Shown: positions 15,305-23,456, numbered from the stretch's first letter. The stretch: DNA of 28,782 nucleotides from Betaproteobacteria bacterium (GCA_019237595.1 JAFAGU010000020.1:1-28782), one strand, 5' to 3'. Notes: generated from the sequence alone by a model not told the origin. Numbers and translations are program-made.

Positions 15305-16284
15305 TCGATCGTCGCGCCGACGGACTTCACGACCGCCGCCCAGCGAACGCGGTCGTTGTGGACCGTCTGCCGGAACTGCTCGGGCGACTCCCAGCGCGGC
15401 GTGTTGCCGAGCGCCTGAAGCTTGTCGCGGATCGTCGGGTTGTCGACCGCCGCCTTCACCGCCGCATTCACGCGTTCGACGATGTGCGCGTCGAGCCCCT
15501 TCGGCCCGAAGAGCCCGAACCAGATGTAGCTTTCGTAGCCGCGCAGTCCGACATCGGCGCCGGCCTCGCCGATCGTCGGGATGTCCGGCACCGCGGCGAC
15601 GCGCGTCCTGGTCGTCACGCCCAGCAGCCGCACGCGCCCCGCCTTCCACTGCGCCATCACGGTCTGGACCTGGTTCATGATGCAGCAAGTCTGCCCCGCG
15701 ACGACCGAGGCGAGGGCTTCCGGGCCGCCCTTATACGGGACGTGCACCATGTCGAGCCCGGCGCGGGAGACGAGCTCGGCGAACGCGAGGTGCGTGCCCG
15801 TGCCGTTGCCGGTGGACGCGTAGTTGTACTTGCCCGGGTTCGCCTTCACCTGCTCGACGAACTCCTTCATCGTGTGGACGTCGAGCACCTTGGGGTTCAC
15901 GGTGAGCACGTTCGAGACGTCGACCATCGGCGCGATCGGCGTGAAGTCCGCCTCGACGTCGAACGGGAGCTTGCGGTAGAGCGCGGCGTTCACCCCGTGC
16001 GTGGCCGCGGTCCCGAGGAGCAGCGTGTAGCCGTCGGGCTTTGCGCGCGCGACCGCCTCCGAGGCGAGGTTGCCGCCGGCGCCGGTGCGGTAGTCGAACA
16101 CGAGCTTGCCGCCCAGCGAATGCTCCATCGTCTCCTCGAACATCCGCGCCACCACGTCGACGCCCGAGCCCGCCGGGAAGCCCATGATGACGGTGATCGG
16201 TTGAGAGGGCCAGGCATGCTGGGCGAGCGCCGGTAGGGGCGCGAGCGCGATCGCGAAGCCGAGGACGCGGAGAATTTTCATCAT
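15301..16284 (-). CDS. Bug-family periplasmic solute-binding protein (tripartite tricarboxylate transporter type)
   Basis: 327 residues. A signal peptide (MMKILRVLGFAIALAPLPAL, then AQ) is followed by the Bug opening WPSQPITVIMGFPAGSGVDV, then RTGAGGNLASEAVARAKPDG, HVPYKGGPEAL and PDIPTIGEAG, all typical of this betaproteobacterial family. Bug proteins bind carboxylates or amides and feed TctAB-type transporters or sensors. No TctA or TctB gene is adjacent, so this is an orphan receptor like most Bug genes. The start has no Shine-Dalgarno site; TAGACT lies 7 nt before the ATG and TTGCGT 16 nt before that. The second ATG of the pair (at 16281) is an equally possible start. Confidence 0.93.
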   Translation of the reverse strand: MMKILRVLGFAIALAPLPALAQHAWPSQPITVIMGFPAGSGVDVVARMFEETMEHSLGGKLVFDYRTGAGGNLASEAVARAKPDGYTLLLGTAATHGVNAALYRKLPFDVEADFTPIAPMVDVSNVLTVNPKVLDVHTMKEFVEQVKANPGKYNYASTGNGTGTHLAFAELVSRAGLDMVHVPYKGGPEALASVVAGQTCCIMNQVQTVMAQWKAGRVRLLGVTTRTRVAAVPDIPTIGEAGADVGLRGYESYIWFGLFGPKGLDAHIVERVNAAVKAAVDNPTIRDKLQALGNTPRWESPEQFRQTVHNDRVRWAAVVKSVGATID

Positions 16285-16291
16285 CGTACGA

Positions 16292-16297
16292 AGTCTA
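16292..16297 (-). promoter_or_regulatory. -10-like box before the Bug-protein gene
   Basis: TAGACT on the minus strand, preceded after 16 nt by TTGCGT (16319-16314) and followed by 7 nt and the ATG. The same TAGACT hexamer stands 6 nt before the MFS gene start. There is no ribosome-binding site, so a leaderless mRNA is likely. The -35 lies inside the first codons of the divergent lipoprotein gene. Confidence 0.45.
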
Positions 16298-16305
16298 AGG
16301 AATTC

Positions 16306-16806
16306 ATGGGCGCACGCAATTTCCTTTGCGGGCTCGCCGCCGCGGTTCTCGCCGGCTGCGCGAGCTACGGTGCCGGGCTCACGCCAGGGCAATCGTCGCT
16401 CACGGACGTCGAGACGATCATGGGCCAGCCCACCGCTGTAACTGAGGAGCCTGGCGGTGGCCAGACCCTCTGGTATTCCAAGCTCCCGTACGGCCGCGAG
16501 AACTACGCGGCGCGCATCGACCCGCGCGGGACGCTCGTGGCGCTCGAGCAGACGCTCACCCCGCAGAACATCGCGAAGATCCGCCCGAATGTCAGCACCA
16601 CCGCCGACCTGATGGAGATCCTCGGCCCGCCCTACCGGCAGTTCAAGTTTCCGCTCAAGGACCGGGTCGCCTGGGAATACCCGCTGCGCACGAGCCCGGA
16701 GCTCCAGACGCTCTTCGTCGAGGTGACGCCGGACTTCATCGTGCGCGATGTCTATGCGCTCCACGATCGCGACCGCTGCGGGTTCTCGATCGGCGGGATC
16801 TGCTAG
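16306..16806 (+). CDS. BamE/OmlA-like outer-membrane lipoprotein
   Basis: 166 residues. The N-terminus ends in a lipobox, LAGC, with Cys18 as the predicted lipidated residue; Ala and Ser after it favour sorting to the outer membrane. Two related units follow: GQSSLTDVETIMGQPTAV (about 28-45) and NVSTTADLMEILGPPYRQF (about 98-116). Both have the helix-then-GxP pattern of SmpA/OmlA (BamE-like) domains, and a WEYPL strand occurs near 125. Such proteins support outer-membrane assembly or envelope integrity. This is probably a paralogue rather than BamE itself, which is usually smaller with one unit. AAGGA lies just before the ATG. It converges on the SelO gene, ending one base before the latter's stop. 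Confidence 0.82.
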   Translation: MGARNFLCGLAAAVLAGCASYGAGLTPGQSSLTDVETIMGQPTAVTEEPGGGQTLWYSKLPYGRENYAARIDPRGTLVALEQTLTPQNIAKIRPNVSTTADLMEILGPPYRQFKFPLKDRVAWEYPLRTSPELQTLFVEVTPDFIVRDVYALHDRDRCGFSIGGIC

Positions 16807-16807
16807 C

Positions 16808-18388
16808 TCAGGAACTGCACGAAAGCGCCGAGCAGCCTGCCTTGTGCCGCGCCCACTCCGGCCGGCGAGCGGCGAGATCTTCGTGCTCGGGCTGCTCGTC
16901 GAAGGGCCGCTCGAGCACGCGCATGAGCCGCTCGAGCACCGAAGCGTCGTCTTGCGCCAATGCGTCGATCGCCGTCTGCGCGAGGTAGTTCCGAAAGACG
17001 TACTTGGGGTTCGCGGCATTCATCCGCTCGCGGCGGAGAGGATCGTTCTCCCGTTTCGCCCTTTCGGCGTATCTCCTGATCCACGCCAGGAGCACTTCTC
17101 GGCGGGACGGCTCCTGCTCGCCGTAGAAGGCGGCCTCGAGCGGCTTCAAGTCCGGCCGTTCCAGCGACACGTCGGCGAGCTTCCTGAAGAAGAGCGTGAA
17201 GTCGGTCTCTTCCTGCTGCAGCGCGACGAAGAGGTCGTTCATGAGCTCTTCGTCGCCCGGCTCGTCGAGCGAGCGCAGGCCGAGCTTCGCGGCGAGCGCT
17301 TTCTGCCAGCCTTCGTTGAAGAGCTCCGCGTAGAGCTTGAGGCTCGCCTCCAGGGGCGCGGGATCGGGTACGAGCGGCAGCAGCGCCTCGCCGAAGCGCG
17401 CGAGGTTCCACTGCGCGATGCCGGGCTGGTTGCCGTAGGTGTAGCGAAGCGACTGGGCGTCGGTGGTGTTGGGCGTCCAGCCCGGGTCGTAGCCCTCGAG
17501 CCACCCGTACGGCCCGTAGTCGATCGTCTGCCCGAGCACCGACATGTTGTCGGTGTTCATCACGCCATGCACGAACCCGAAGCGCATCCAGTCGACGAGG
17601 AGGAGCGCCGTGCGGCGGCACACCTCCTCGAAGAATGCCTCGACGCTCGGCAGCGCGAGATAGAACTCGCGCATGACGTATTCGACCAGGCGCTTCAGGC
17701 CTTCCGTCTCTCGCTGGGCGGCGAAGATCTGGAAGTTGCCGAAGCGAAGGAAGCTCGGCGCGACCCGGCAGACGACCGCCCCCGGCTCGGGTGCCGGGTT
17801 GCCGTCGTAGAACATGTCGCGGATCACTGGCTCGCCGGTGGCGACGAGGCTGAGGGCGCGCGTGGTCGGCACGCCGAGGTGGAACATCGCCTCGCTGCAC
17901 GCAAACTCGCGAAGCGAGGAGCGCAGAACCGCGCGGCCATCCGCCGTGCGGGAGTAGGGCGTCTTTCCTGCGCCCTTGAGCTGCAGCTCCTGGCGCGAGC
18001 CGTCGGTGGCGACGATTTCGCCGAGCGTGATGGCGCGGCCGTCGCCGAGCTGCCCGGCCCACACGCCGAACTGGTGCCCGCCGTAGCGCGCGGCGTACGG
18101 CTTCATGGAAGGAAGGAGGCGATTACCCGCAAGCACTTCGGCCGCGGGACCGGAAGCCGGCGGGCGGTCGATGCCGAGAAATTCGCCCAGGCGATCCGAC
18201 CAGGCGAGGAGGCGCGCCGAGGCAACCGGCGTCGGCTCTACCCGCGTATACGCCGCGTTCGCGACGAGGCGCGGTCGGTTGACGAGCAGCGCGTCCGCAG
18301 GAAGCGCGTCGACGAACGTGTTGCGGAAGTCGAGCCCTTCCAGCGGCCGCAGCCGCGGCAGCGCGTCCCTGGCCAATACGGTGCTCAC
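16808..18388 (-). CDS. selO: Protein adenylyltransferase SelO (YdiU)
   Basis: 526 residues, full length. SelO is a pseudokinase-fold enzyme that transfers AMP to Ser/Thr/Tyr of target proteins and is linked to oxidative-stress responses. Motifs are KPYAARYGGHQFGVWAGQLG (96-115), GRAITLGE, LQLKGAGKTPYSR (135-147) and the catalytic segment HGVMNTDNMSVLGQTIDYGP (274-293). Asp280 serves as base, and Asn281 and Asp290 bind magnesium. The tail GCSALSCSS has Cys519 and Cys524; Cys524 occupies the place of selenocysteine in animal SelO and is thought to form a regulatory disulfide. The start codon is GTG. There is no Shine-Dalgarno site, but CATAAT ends 6 nt upstream. Confidence 0.96.
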   Translation of the reverse strand: MSTVLARDALPRLRPLEGLDFRNTFVDALPADALLVNRPRLVANAAYTRVEPTPVASARLLAWSDRLGEFLGIDRPPASGPAAEVLAGNRLLPSMKPYAARYGGHQFGVWAGQLGDGRAITLGEIVATDGSRQELQLKGAGKTPYSRTADGRAVLRSSLREFACSEAMFHLGVPTTRALSLVATGEPVIRDMFYDGNPAPEPGAVVCRVAPSFLRFGNFQIFAAQRETEGLKRLVEYVMREFYLALPSVEAFFEEVCRRTALLLVDWMRFGFVHGVMNTDNMSVLGQTIDYGPYGWLEGYDPGWTPNTTDAQSLRYTYGNQPGIAQWNLARFGEALLPLVPDPAPLEASLKLYAELFNEGWQKALAAKLGLRSLDEPGDEELMNDLFVALQQEETDFTLFFRKLADVSLERPDLKPLEAAFYGEQEPSRREVLLAWIRRYAERAKRENDPLRRERMNAANPKYVFRNYLAQTAIDALAQDDASVLERLMRVLERPFDEQPEHEDLAARRPEWARHKAGCSALSCSS

Positions 18389-18394
18389 GCCCCG

Positions 18395-18400
18395 ATTATG
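18395..18400 (-). promoter_or_regulatory. -10-like box before selO
   Basis: CATAAT on the minus strand, then six bases (CGGGGC) and the GTG start of selO. The spacing matches that of the isomerase and response-regulator genes and suggests a leaderless selO mRNA. The gap to the upstream 59-residue gene is only 44 bp, so read-through from that gene is also possible. Confidence 0.45.
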
Positions 18401-18432
18401 TCAGGGATGCATTTCGTGAATCCCCTGCGAGC

Positions 18433-18612
18433 CTAGGGGAATGTCCCGCGATGCCCTTTCTTCATCTCGGGCGTCTTGTGGTCTTCTCCGACGCCGAGCC
18501 GGCGCTGGTTTTCCTTCAGTTTCTCCGGGATCACGTCGCCCGACTTGTCGAGCGCTTGCGGGCTTTGTCCGCCTCGCTGTCCCGGGGACTGCTGCCGTCG
18601 CCTTTCTGCCAT
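18433..18612 (-). CDS. Small hydrophilic conserved protein
   Basis: 59 residues, charged and Gln/Gly-rich at the start (MAERRRQQSPGQRGGQ). A better-defined C-terminal half follows: LDKSGDVIPEKLKENQRRLG, then a short segment with HKTPEM and the ending KKGHRGTFP. No cysteine or membrane segment is present. I recall very similar short hypothetical proteins in other betaproteobacteria, but no function is known. Reality is supported by an excellent ribosome-binding site, AGGAGGG (18622-18616), three bases before the ATG. It lies upstream of selO on the same strand with a 44-bp gap, so the two could be co-transcribed. It is divergent from the DUF488 gene. Confidence 0.75.
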   Translation of the reverse strand: MAERRRQQSPGQRGGQSPQALDKSGDVIPEKLKENQRRLGVGEDHKTPEMKKGHRGTFP

Positions 18613-18615
18613 GGA

Positions 18616-18622
18616 CCCTCCT
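18616..18622 (-). promoter_or_regulatory. Ribosome-binding site deciding the small-gene start
   Basis: AGGAGGG on the minus strand, three bases upstream of the ATG at 18612. It is the strongest Shine-Dalgarno match in the window and fixes the start of the 59-residue gene, ruling out longer versions of this frame. Confidence 0.7.
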
Positions 18623-18699
18623 GTGAAGCACGCGCCCTTGCAAGGGCTATTCCCGCCCGCGCGATTGCGTCCGCCGCGGCGAGGCAGCAGACTGGAAAG

Positions 18700-19236
18700 A
18701 TGAGCGCGACGCTCTGGACCATCGGGCATGCGACGCGTCCATGGGACGAGTTCCTCGCGGTGCTGCGCGCGCACCGCATCGAGGCGATTGCGGACGTGCG
18801 ACGCTTCCCTGGCTCGCGCAAGCACCCTCAATACGGCGGCGAGCCGATGCGAAGCGCGCTCGCGCGAGAAGGAATCGAGTACGAGCAGTTTCCAGAGCTG
18901 GGCGGCCGGCGCAAGGCGCGCGCCGATTCGCCGAACACCGCCTGGCGTAACGACGCCTTCCGGCGCTATGCCGACTACATGGGGACGCCGGAATACCAGG
19001 CAGGCGAGGCGCGGCTGGTCGCGCTCGCTTCTCGGCGGCGCACGGCGATCCTCTGCGCCGAGGCGCTGTGGTGGCGGTGCCACCGCGGCCTGATTTCGGA
19101 CGACCTCAAGGCGAAGGGGTGGCGCGTGCTCCATATCGCCGATGCGGGCGATGCGAAGGAGCACCCGTTCACCGGCGCCGCGAGGCTCGTCGGCGGGCGG
19201 CTTTCGTACGCCGGCGATCAGCCGCGCCTGTTCTGA
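18700..19236 (+). CDS. DUF488 family protein
   Basis: 178 residues. The family marks are all present: WTIGHATRPWDEFLAVLRAH (6-25), IADVRRFPGSRKHPQY (30-45), FPELGGRR (about 64-71) and LCAEALWWRCHRGLISD (about 123-139), with its conserved Cys-Glu and Cys-His-Arg. The ending LSYAGDQPRLF is also usual. DUF488 proteins have no established reaction; the conserved Cys/His/Arg set suggests a phosphate- or nucleic-acid-related activity, but this is inference. GGAAAG lies directly before the ATG. It is divergent from the 59-residue gene by 87 bp and convergent with the membrane protein gene downstream. Confidence 0.9.
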   Translation: MSATLWTIGHATRPWDEFLAVLRAHRIEAIADVRRFPGSRKHPQYGGEPMRSALAREGIEYEQFPELGGRRKARADSPNTAWRNDAFRRYADYMGTPEYQAGEARLVALASRRRTAILCAEALWWRCHRGLISDDLKAKGWRVLHIADAGDAKEHPFTGAARLVGGRLSYAGDQPRLF

Positions 19237-19323
19237 ACCCGCACGCCTGGGCCTTCCACCTTGTGGCTGTTGCGCCCGCGGTCCCCGGAATCGATCCCCG
19301 GCGGAGCGATGATGACCTGCTGC

Positions 19324-19854
19324 CTACGCCGCCTCTGGCAGGCTGACCTTCGCGCCCGGCAGCGCCGGCCGGCTGCGCCGGATCTGCAGCGCGCGGCCGA
19401 CGAAGATGCCGTTCGAGATCCCGAACGCGATGCCGGCGCAAAGCGCGAAAGCGCCGAGGGCTTTCAGGTCGGGGTTGCGCACCAGCGCCACGGCGATCGT
19501 GTAGCGCACGAAAAAGAGCGCCATGATGAGGGCGAAGGGAACCCGGCTGCCCGGCACGTGGAAGACGCGTGCGGCGGCGTCGTAGGTCACCCCGCGGGGA
19601 TAGCGCAAGTAGAGCGCGAGCGCAGCGGCGCCGACGGCGGCGAGCAACCACCCGCCGATGACTTCGGGCCGAGGGCCGAAGAGCGATACGAGCCCCGCGA
19701 AGGAGGCTGGCACGACGAGGAGCGGCAGGAGGGCGACGCGCAGCATCGACACCGAGCGTGCCTTCGTCTGCGCGTGGCCCAGGTACACGAGTCCGGCAAA
19801 AAGGACATACACCTGCCATGGGGTGTGCTTGAGGGTCTGGAGGATGAAAGTCAT
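19324..19854 (-). CDS. Small integral membrane protein (DUF6622-like)
   Basis: 176 residues with about five predicted membrane segments (near 14-26, 39-60, 67-83, 105-123 and 133-152). The start, MTFILQTLKHTPWQVYVLFA, resembles a family of small proteobacterial membrane proteins catalogued as DUF6622. An LGHAQTKAR stretch after the first helix is cytoplasm-type and basic. There is no catalytic motif and no known function. GGAG lies about 8 nt before the ATG. It is a single gene between the DUF488 gene (convergent) and the RDD protein gene, with 146 bp upstream that contain the latter's terminator. Confidence 0.78.
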   Translation of the reverse strand: MTFILQTLKHTPWQVYVLFAGLVYLGHAQTKARSVSMLRVALLPLLVVPASFAGLVSLFGPRPEVIGGWLLAAVGAAALALYLRYPRGVTYDAAARVFHVPGSRVPFALIMALFFVRYTIAVALVRNPDLKALGAFALCAGIAFGISNGIFVGRALQIRRSRPALPGAKVSLPEAA

Positions 19855-19930
19855 GGTCGTTCTCCGTCGAAGGGTCGGGCCATGCTAGGCGTGCGCGCGG
19901 GGTTCAGGGCCTCAATGCGACGAGGCGTCG

Positions 19931-19955
19931 AAAACCGGCTGCGGGCAGCAGCCGG
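19931..19955 (-). terminator. Rho-independent terminator of the RDD-protein gene
   Basis: Reading the minus strand: an 8-bp perfect stem, CCGGCTGC / GCAGCCGG (19955-19948 with 19942-19935), a 5-nt loop, then TTTT. It lies 46 bp past the RDD gene stop. The T run is short but directly abuts the stem. Confidence 0.65.
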
Positions 19956-20000
19956 CGGGAGCGGGCGGCGCCGGGGTGGAGGGCCGTTCCGCCCGCGGCA

Positions 20001-20879
20001 CTAGCGGCAGCGGGCCAGATCCTCGTCCGTCATGATCGGCTTGATGACGCACGGGCTCGGCTTGGGCTTTTTCTTCGGTGCCGCTTGAGCCTCGCGCTCG
20101 ACCGCCGCCCGCAGCGCCCGGGCGGCTTCTTCGGCGCGTTGTCTGCGTGCCTGCTCGTCCATGGGCGGCTCCGTGCTCGGCAAGAGCGGTTTCGCCGCCG
20201 GCGCGTCGGTTCCCGAAGCTTTCTCCGCGGCAGCCGCAGCGGCAGGAGGAGCGGGGGCGGCTATTGTCGTGGCGGCCGGGGCCGCTGGCGCGCTCGACTT
20301 CGCTTCCTGCTCCGAGGCGAATCTCTTGTAGAGCGAGAGGTAAGAGCTCGCGAAGACGGACATGCCGGCGATGAAAATGCCCGTCGACACGGCGACGGTC
20401 AAGACGCCGCGCACGAAGCCGGCCCCCGAGGCGCGCAGGACGAGCGTCCCGGCAAACATGTCGTAGAGCGTCTGCTTTCGCTCGTTGAAGAACGCGGCAA
20501 GGACGCCCAAGACGTTCACGACCGGGATCCAGGAAACGACATACTTAAGGCCCGTCCTCGCCAAGGAGCGTAAAGCGGAGATGCGCTCGCCCTGGACGTT
20601 CGCGACGTAGACGCCGGCGATGAGCTTTCCGAGCGTCGCTTGCAGAGGCGACCACTCGAAGAGCGCGAAGTAGAGGAACGGGACGGTCAGGAAGCAAAGG
20701 CCCAGTAAAAGCAGCCCGACACCGTTACCGCTCGACACAAACTTCATGGTCTCCAGCACCAAGACCGGCATGCCCCAGCCCACGAGGATGCAGGTGTCGG
20801 CGTAGGCGGCCGCCCCTCTCCGGAATACCCCGGCGAAGGCGTGCTCTCCCTCCAGCCCTTCCACTACTGGCCTCGCCAT
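20001..20879 (-). CDS. RDD-family membrane protein with long Ala/Pro tail
   Basis: 292 residues from the ATG that follows a GGGGGGAG site. The N-terminal part is an RDD domain: FRRGAAAYADTCILVG (about 19-34) contains the Arg and Asp that name the family. Membrane helices fall near 26-44, 53-75 and 110-135, and a fourth near 165-185. The C-terminal ~110 residues are soluble: Ala/Pro-rich, then Arg/Glu/Ala-rich and probably helical, and Lys/Pro-rich near 270-280 before a Cys-containing end. RDD proteins are inner-membrane proteins, some acting as transporters; the tail is unusual and might interact with envelope partners. The gene sits alone between its own terminator and the histidine kinase gene. 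Confidence 0.82.
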   Translation of the reverse strand: MARPVVEGLEGEHAFAGVFRRGAAAYADTCILVGWGMPVLVLETMKFVSSGNGVGLLLLGLCFLTVPFLYFALFEWSPLQATLGKLIAGVYVANVQGERISALRSLARTGLKYVVSWIPVVNVLGVLAAFFNERKQTLYDMFAGTLVLRASGAGFVRGVLTVAVSTGIFIAGMSVFASSYLSLYKRFASEQEAKSSAPAAPAATTIAAPAPPAAAAAAEKASGTDAPAAKPLLPSTEPPMDEQARRQRAEEAARALRAAVEREAQAAPKKKPKPSPCVIKPIMTDEDLARCR

Positions 20880-20952
20880 GCTCCCCCCTATGCCGTGCCA
20901 GTTCCCGCCGCGCATTATGCACACGGCCGAAATTCCCCTGCCAGGGTGCAGC

Positions 20953-22482
20953 TCAGCCAGCGGTGGGGCAGCTCACCTTCACGACGACCCCCGAGCCGTC
21001 CTCGCGGTCGCGCGCCTGCGCGGCGCCGCCATGGAATTCGGCGACCAGGCGCACGATGTACAGGCCGAGGCCGAGGTGCGGTTCGCTCCCGCTGGTCGAA
21101 GGCCGCACCGAGACCATCGACTCGAAGAGCTTTTCCGCCATCGCATCGGGAAGCCGCGGGCCGCGATTGCTGACCGTGAGCACCGCCTGACCCTCGCGCG
21201 CCTCCAGTCGGATGCGGATCGGCTCATCGCCCATCGAGAAATCGACGGCATTGGCAGCGAGCTTGTCCAGCATTTGCGCGTAGAGGTCGGGAGCTCCACG
21301 AAGCATCACAGCGTTTTCCGGAAGCTCATTTTCGAATTTCTTCCCGGGAAAAATGGAGGCATAACCCCCCGAGCAGCCTTTGACCACTTCGCGCGCGTCG
21401 AACAATTCCTTCTTCTCCTGGCGCACGAGCTGCTCGAGGCGCGTCGCCTCGCCCATGCGCGTGAGGATGGTGTCGAGGCGCTTCAGGCCTTCGCCGGCCC
21501 GCGCGAGGTAGACCGCCGCTTCTTGGCTGGTGGGCTGCAGGCGCAGGTTCTCGAGCGACGAGCGCACGACCGCGATCGGCGTGCGCAGCTCGTGCGAGAG
21601 CCGCCCGGCCATGGTCTCGAGGTAGCTGTTGTACTGGGCGAGGCGCTCGAGCACGGTGGAGAAGCCGCGCGACAGGTCGCCGATTTCGTCCCCGGCTTGC
21701 GAGCCGGAAAGCAGGCGCCGCACGCGCCCCTGCGAGTCGATCGCCGCTTCCGCTTCGTCGCGCAGGCGGCGCAGACGGGAAGAAAGCCGCGAGGCGAAGG
21801 CGAGGAGCGTCAGGGCGCCGAGGAGGAACGCAACCAGCGTCACCGCGACGATCTGCTCCACGGCGCGGTTGTAGATCGAGCGCACCGCGTTGGTGGTTTC
21901 CTCGGCCACCACCGCCGCGACGATGCGCTCGCCGTCCCACACCGGATGCGAGGCCGAGAGGATGACGGCGCGCCCGTCCGACGAGAGGCGCCAGCGCCGC
22001 GCCGGCACGCCCTGGAGCGCGCTCGTGGCCGCCGGCCCGTTGGCGATCTCCGCCTCGGGAAGCGCGTCGTCGAAGTCGTTCGTCGGCCGCTCGAGCAGTA
22101 AAGAGGTGACCGGATGCACCATTCGCAGGACAAAGTCGAAGGGCGTGGGCGAGGCGCCGTCGAACGAGGCCTTCTTGAGGTCGCCCTCGATCGCGAGGAG
22201 CCGCTGCTGCTGGTCGACGATCCAGATGCGCGACTCGGCGCGCCCGAGGCTTTTCAGGATGAGGCCCATCTCGCCGGCGCGCGGGGCGCCCGGCCGCACG
22301 TCGAGGAGCTCGGGCCGGTCGTGGAGCGCGGTGGCCACGGCCCGCGCGGTGGCGAGGAGCGCCTGCTCCTGCCCCTCGCGCAGCAGCGCCTCCATCTGCT
22401 TGGCGTGCAGGTAGCCGAGCCAGGGAATCAGGGCGAGCACGAGCGCCACGAGGAGCACCTTGGCGCGAAGGCCGAGCTTCAC
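20953..22482 (-). CDS. Sensor histidine kinase, PdsS-like (dedicated sortase system type)
   Basis: 509 residues from a GTG start. Membrane helix ~7-24; a periplasmic sensor domain of about 180 residues; a second helix near 210-232; a HAMP linker; the HisKA segment RLSHELRTPIAVVRSSLENL with phospho-acceptor His297; and an ATPase domain with LAANAVDF (N box) and HLGLGLYIVRLVAEFHGG (G2 box). The overall form resembles the kinase of the proteobacterial dedicated sortase system, consistent with its partner. It would autophosphorylate in response to an envelope signal and pass the phosphate to the regulator encoded 4 nt upstream. No sortase or sortase target is visible in the window. The symbol pdsS would apply if a model match confirms this. 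Confidence 0.88.
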   Translation of the reverse strand: MKLGLRAKVLLVALVLALIPWLGYLHAKQMEALLREGQEQALLATARAVATALHDRPELLDVRPGAPRAGEMGLILKSLGRAESRIWIVDQQQRLLAIEGDLKKASFDGASPTPFDFVLRMVHPVTSLLLERPTNDFDDALPEAEIANGPAATSALQGVPARRWRLSSDGRAVILSASHPVWDGERIVAAVVAEETTNAVRSIYNRAVEQIVAVTLVAFLLGALTLLAFASRLSSRLRRLRDEAEAAIDSQGRVRRLLSGSQAGDEIGDLSRGFSTVLERLAQYNSYLETMAGRLSHELRTPIAVVRSSLENLRLQPTSQEAAVYLARAGEGLKRLDTILTRMGEATRLEQLVRQEKKELFDAREVVKGCSGGYASIFPGKKFENELPENAVMLRGAPDLYAQMLDKLAANAVDFSMGDEPIRIRLEAREGQAVLTVSNRGPRLPDAMAEKLFESMVSVRPSTSGSEPHLGLGLYIVRLVAEFHGGAAQARDREDGSGVVVKVSCPTAG

Positions 22483-22486
22483 CGCC

Positions 22487-23176
22487 CTACGAGTTCCACC
22501 GATAGCCGAGGCCGTAGACCGACTCGATTGAGCCGAACGCCGCGTCGGCGGCCTGGAACTTCTTGCGGATGCGCTTGATGTGCGAGGTAATGGTCGCGTC
22601 GTCGACGACGATGTGCGCGTCGCGCATGAGCTGGTCGCGGTCCTTGACGTGGCCGGGATAGCGCGCGAGCGAGTGCACGATCCAGAACTCGGTGAGCGTG
22701 AGGTCGATCGTCTTCTCCTGCCACGTGGCGAGGAAGCGCTTCATGTCCAGGCGAAGCGCGCCGCGCTCGAGTACCTCCTCCGAGGCGGGCGGCTCCGAGA
22801 GGAGGTCGGCGCGACGGAAGAGGGCGCTGATGCGCGCGAGGAGCTGCGGGAGGCCGGCGTCCTTGGTGAGGTAGTCGTCGGCGCCCATGCGCAGGCCCGA
22901 CACCAGGTCGAAATCGCTGTCGCGCGCGGTGAGGAAGATGATCGGCACCGCCGCCGACATCGCCCGCAGGTCCCGGCAGAGCGCGAAGCCGCCGTCGGGC
23001 TCGTCGCCCAGGCCGATGTCGAGGAGCGCAAGGTCGGGAAGGCGGGTCTTGAAGGCGGCGGTGGCGGACTTGCGGTCCGCATAGGCGGCAACCTGGTAGC
23101 CGTGCTTCTTCAGCATGTCGGCGTAGTTCGCGCGGATCGCGCCGTCGTCCTCGACGATCGCCACGGTTCTCCCCAT
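22487..23176 (-). CDS. pdsR: Response regulator, PdsR-like (OmpR/PhoB type)
   Basis: 229 residues. The receiver domain has the acidic pocket Glu9-Asp10-Asp11, phospho-acceptor Asp53 in LLDIGLG, the Thr of FLTARDSDF and the Lys of YLTKDAGLP. A winged-helix DNA-binding domain follows (about 130-229), ending VYGLGYRW. The phrases ARDSDFDLVSGLRMGADDYL and DDATITSHIKRIRKKF match my recollection of the dedicated-sortase-system regulator family closely. The shorter start is chosen because TATATT lies exactly 6 nt before it, as for other probable leaderless genes here; the upstream in-frame ATG (23242) has no such support. It forms one unit with the kinase gene, 4 nt downstream. Confidence 0.9.
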   Translation of the reverse strand: MGRTVAIVEDDGAIRANYADMLKKHGYQVAAYADRKSATAAFKTRLPDLALLDIGLGDEPDGGFALCRDLRAMSAAVPIIFLTARDSDFDLVSGLRMGADDYLTKDAGLPQLLARISALFRRADLLSEPPASEEVLERGALRLDMKRFLATWQEKTIDLTLTEFWIVHSLARYPGHVKDRDQLMRDAHIVVDDATITSHIKRIRKKFQAADAAFGSIESVYGLGYRWNS

Positions 23177-23182
23177 GCGGCG

Positions 23183-23188
23183 AATATA
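23183..23188 (-). promoter_or_regulatory. -10-like box before the response regulator gene
   Basis: TATATT on the minus strand is followed by CGCCGC and the ATG at 23176. No Shine-Dalgarno site lies between them. The 6-nt spacing repeats that of three other genes in this window. No convincing -35 is present, which would be compatible with activator dependence, for example autoregulation. Confidence 0.5.
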
Positions 23189-23308
23189 CCCTCGCGCGTG
23201 AGGCGCGAAAGGCCCGCGCGGCAGCTGCCATCGGTTTGCCATGATTGCTCGCCGGCGCGCCGCATTCGCGCCCGCGCCGGCTCCCCGATCCGCCGCTGCA
23301 ATGCGGCC

Positions 23309-23446
23309 ATGAAAGAACGCATCACGGTGACGACCCGGCAGGCTGTCAACGATTTCGCAGCCGCCTGCATAGGCGCATTGGCGGTGGGTGCGGCGATCGG
23401 CGCGGTGGAAATCGTCATCGTTGCCTTGCTAGCGTCTGCCGGATAA
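23309..23446 (+). CDS. Putative 45-residue single-helix membrane peptide
   Basis: A short reading frame, MKERITVTTRQAVNDFAAAC then a continuous hydrophobic stretch from about residue 20 to 44 (Ile/Ala/Gly/Val-rich), giving a basic N-terminus and one membrane helix. No ribosome-binding site is visible, so the coding call rests on composition alone. It ends 10 bp before the long inverted repeat at 23457-23560. It is divergent from the two-component genes with a 132-bp gap, in which I see nothing else. I do not recognise it. It might be a small membrane peptide related to envelope signalling, or not a gene. Confidence 0.35.
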   Translation: MKERITVTTRQAVNDFAAACIGALAVGAAIGAVEIVIVALLASAG

Positions 23447-23456
23447 GGAACGCGAG

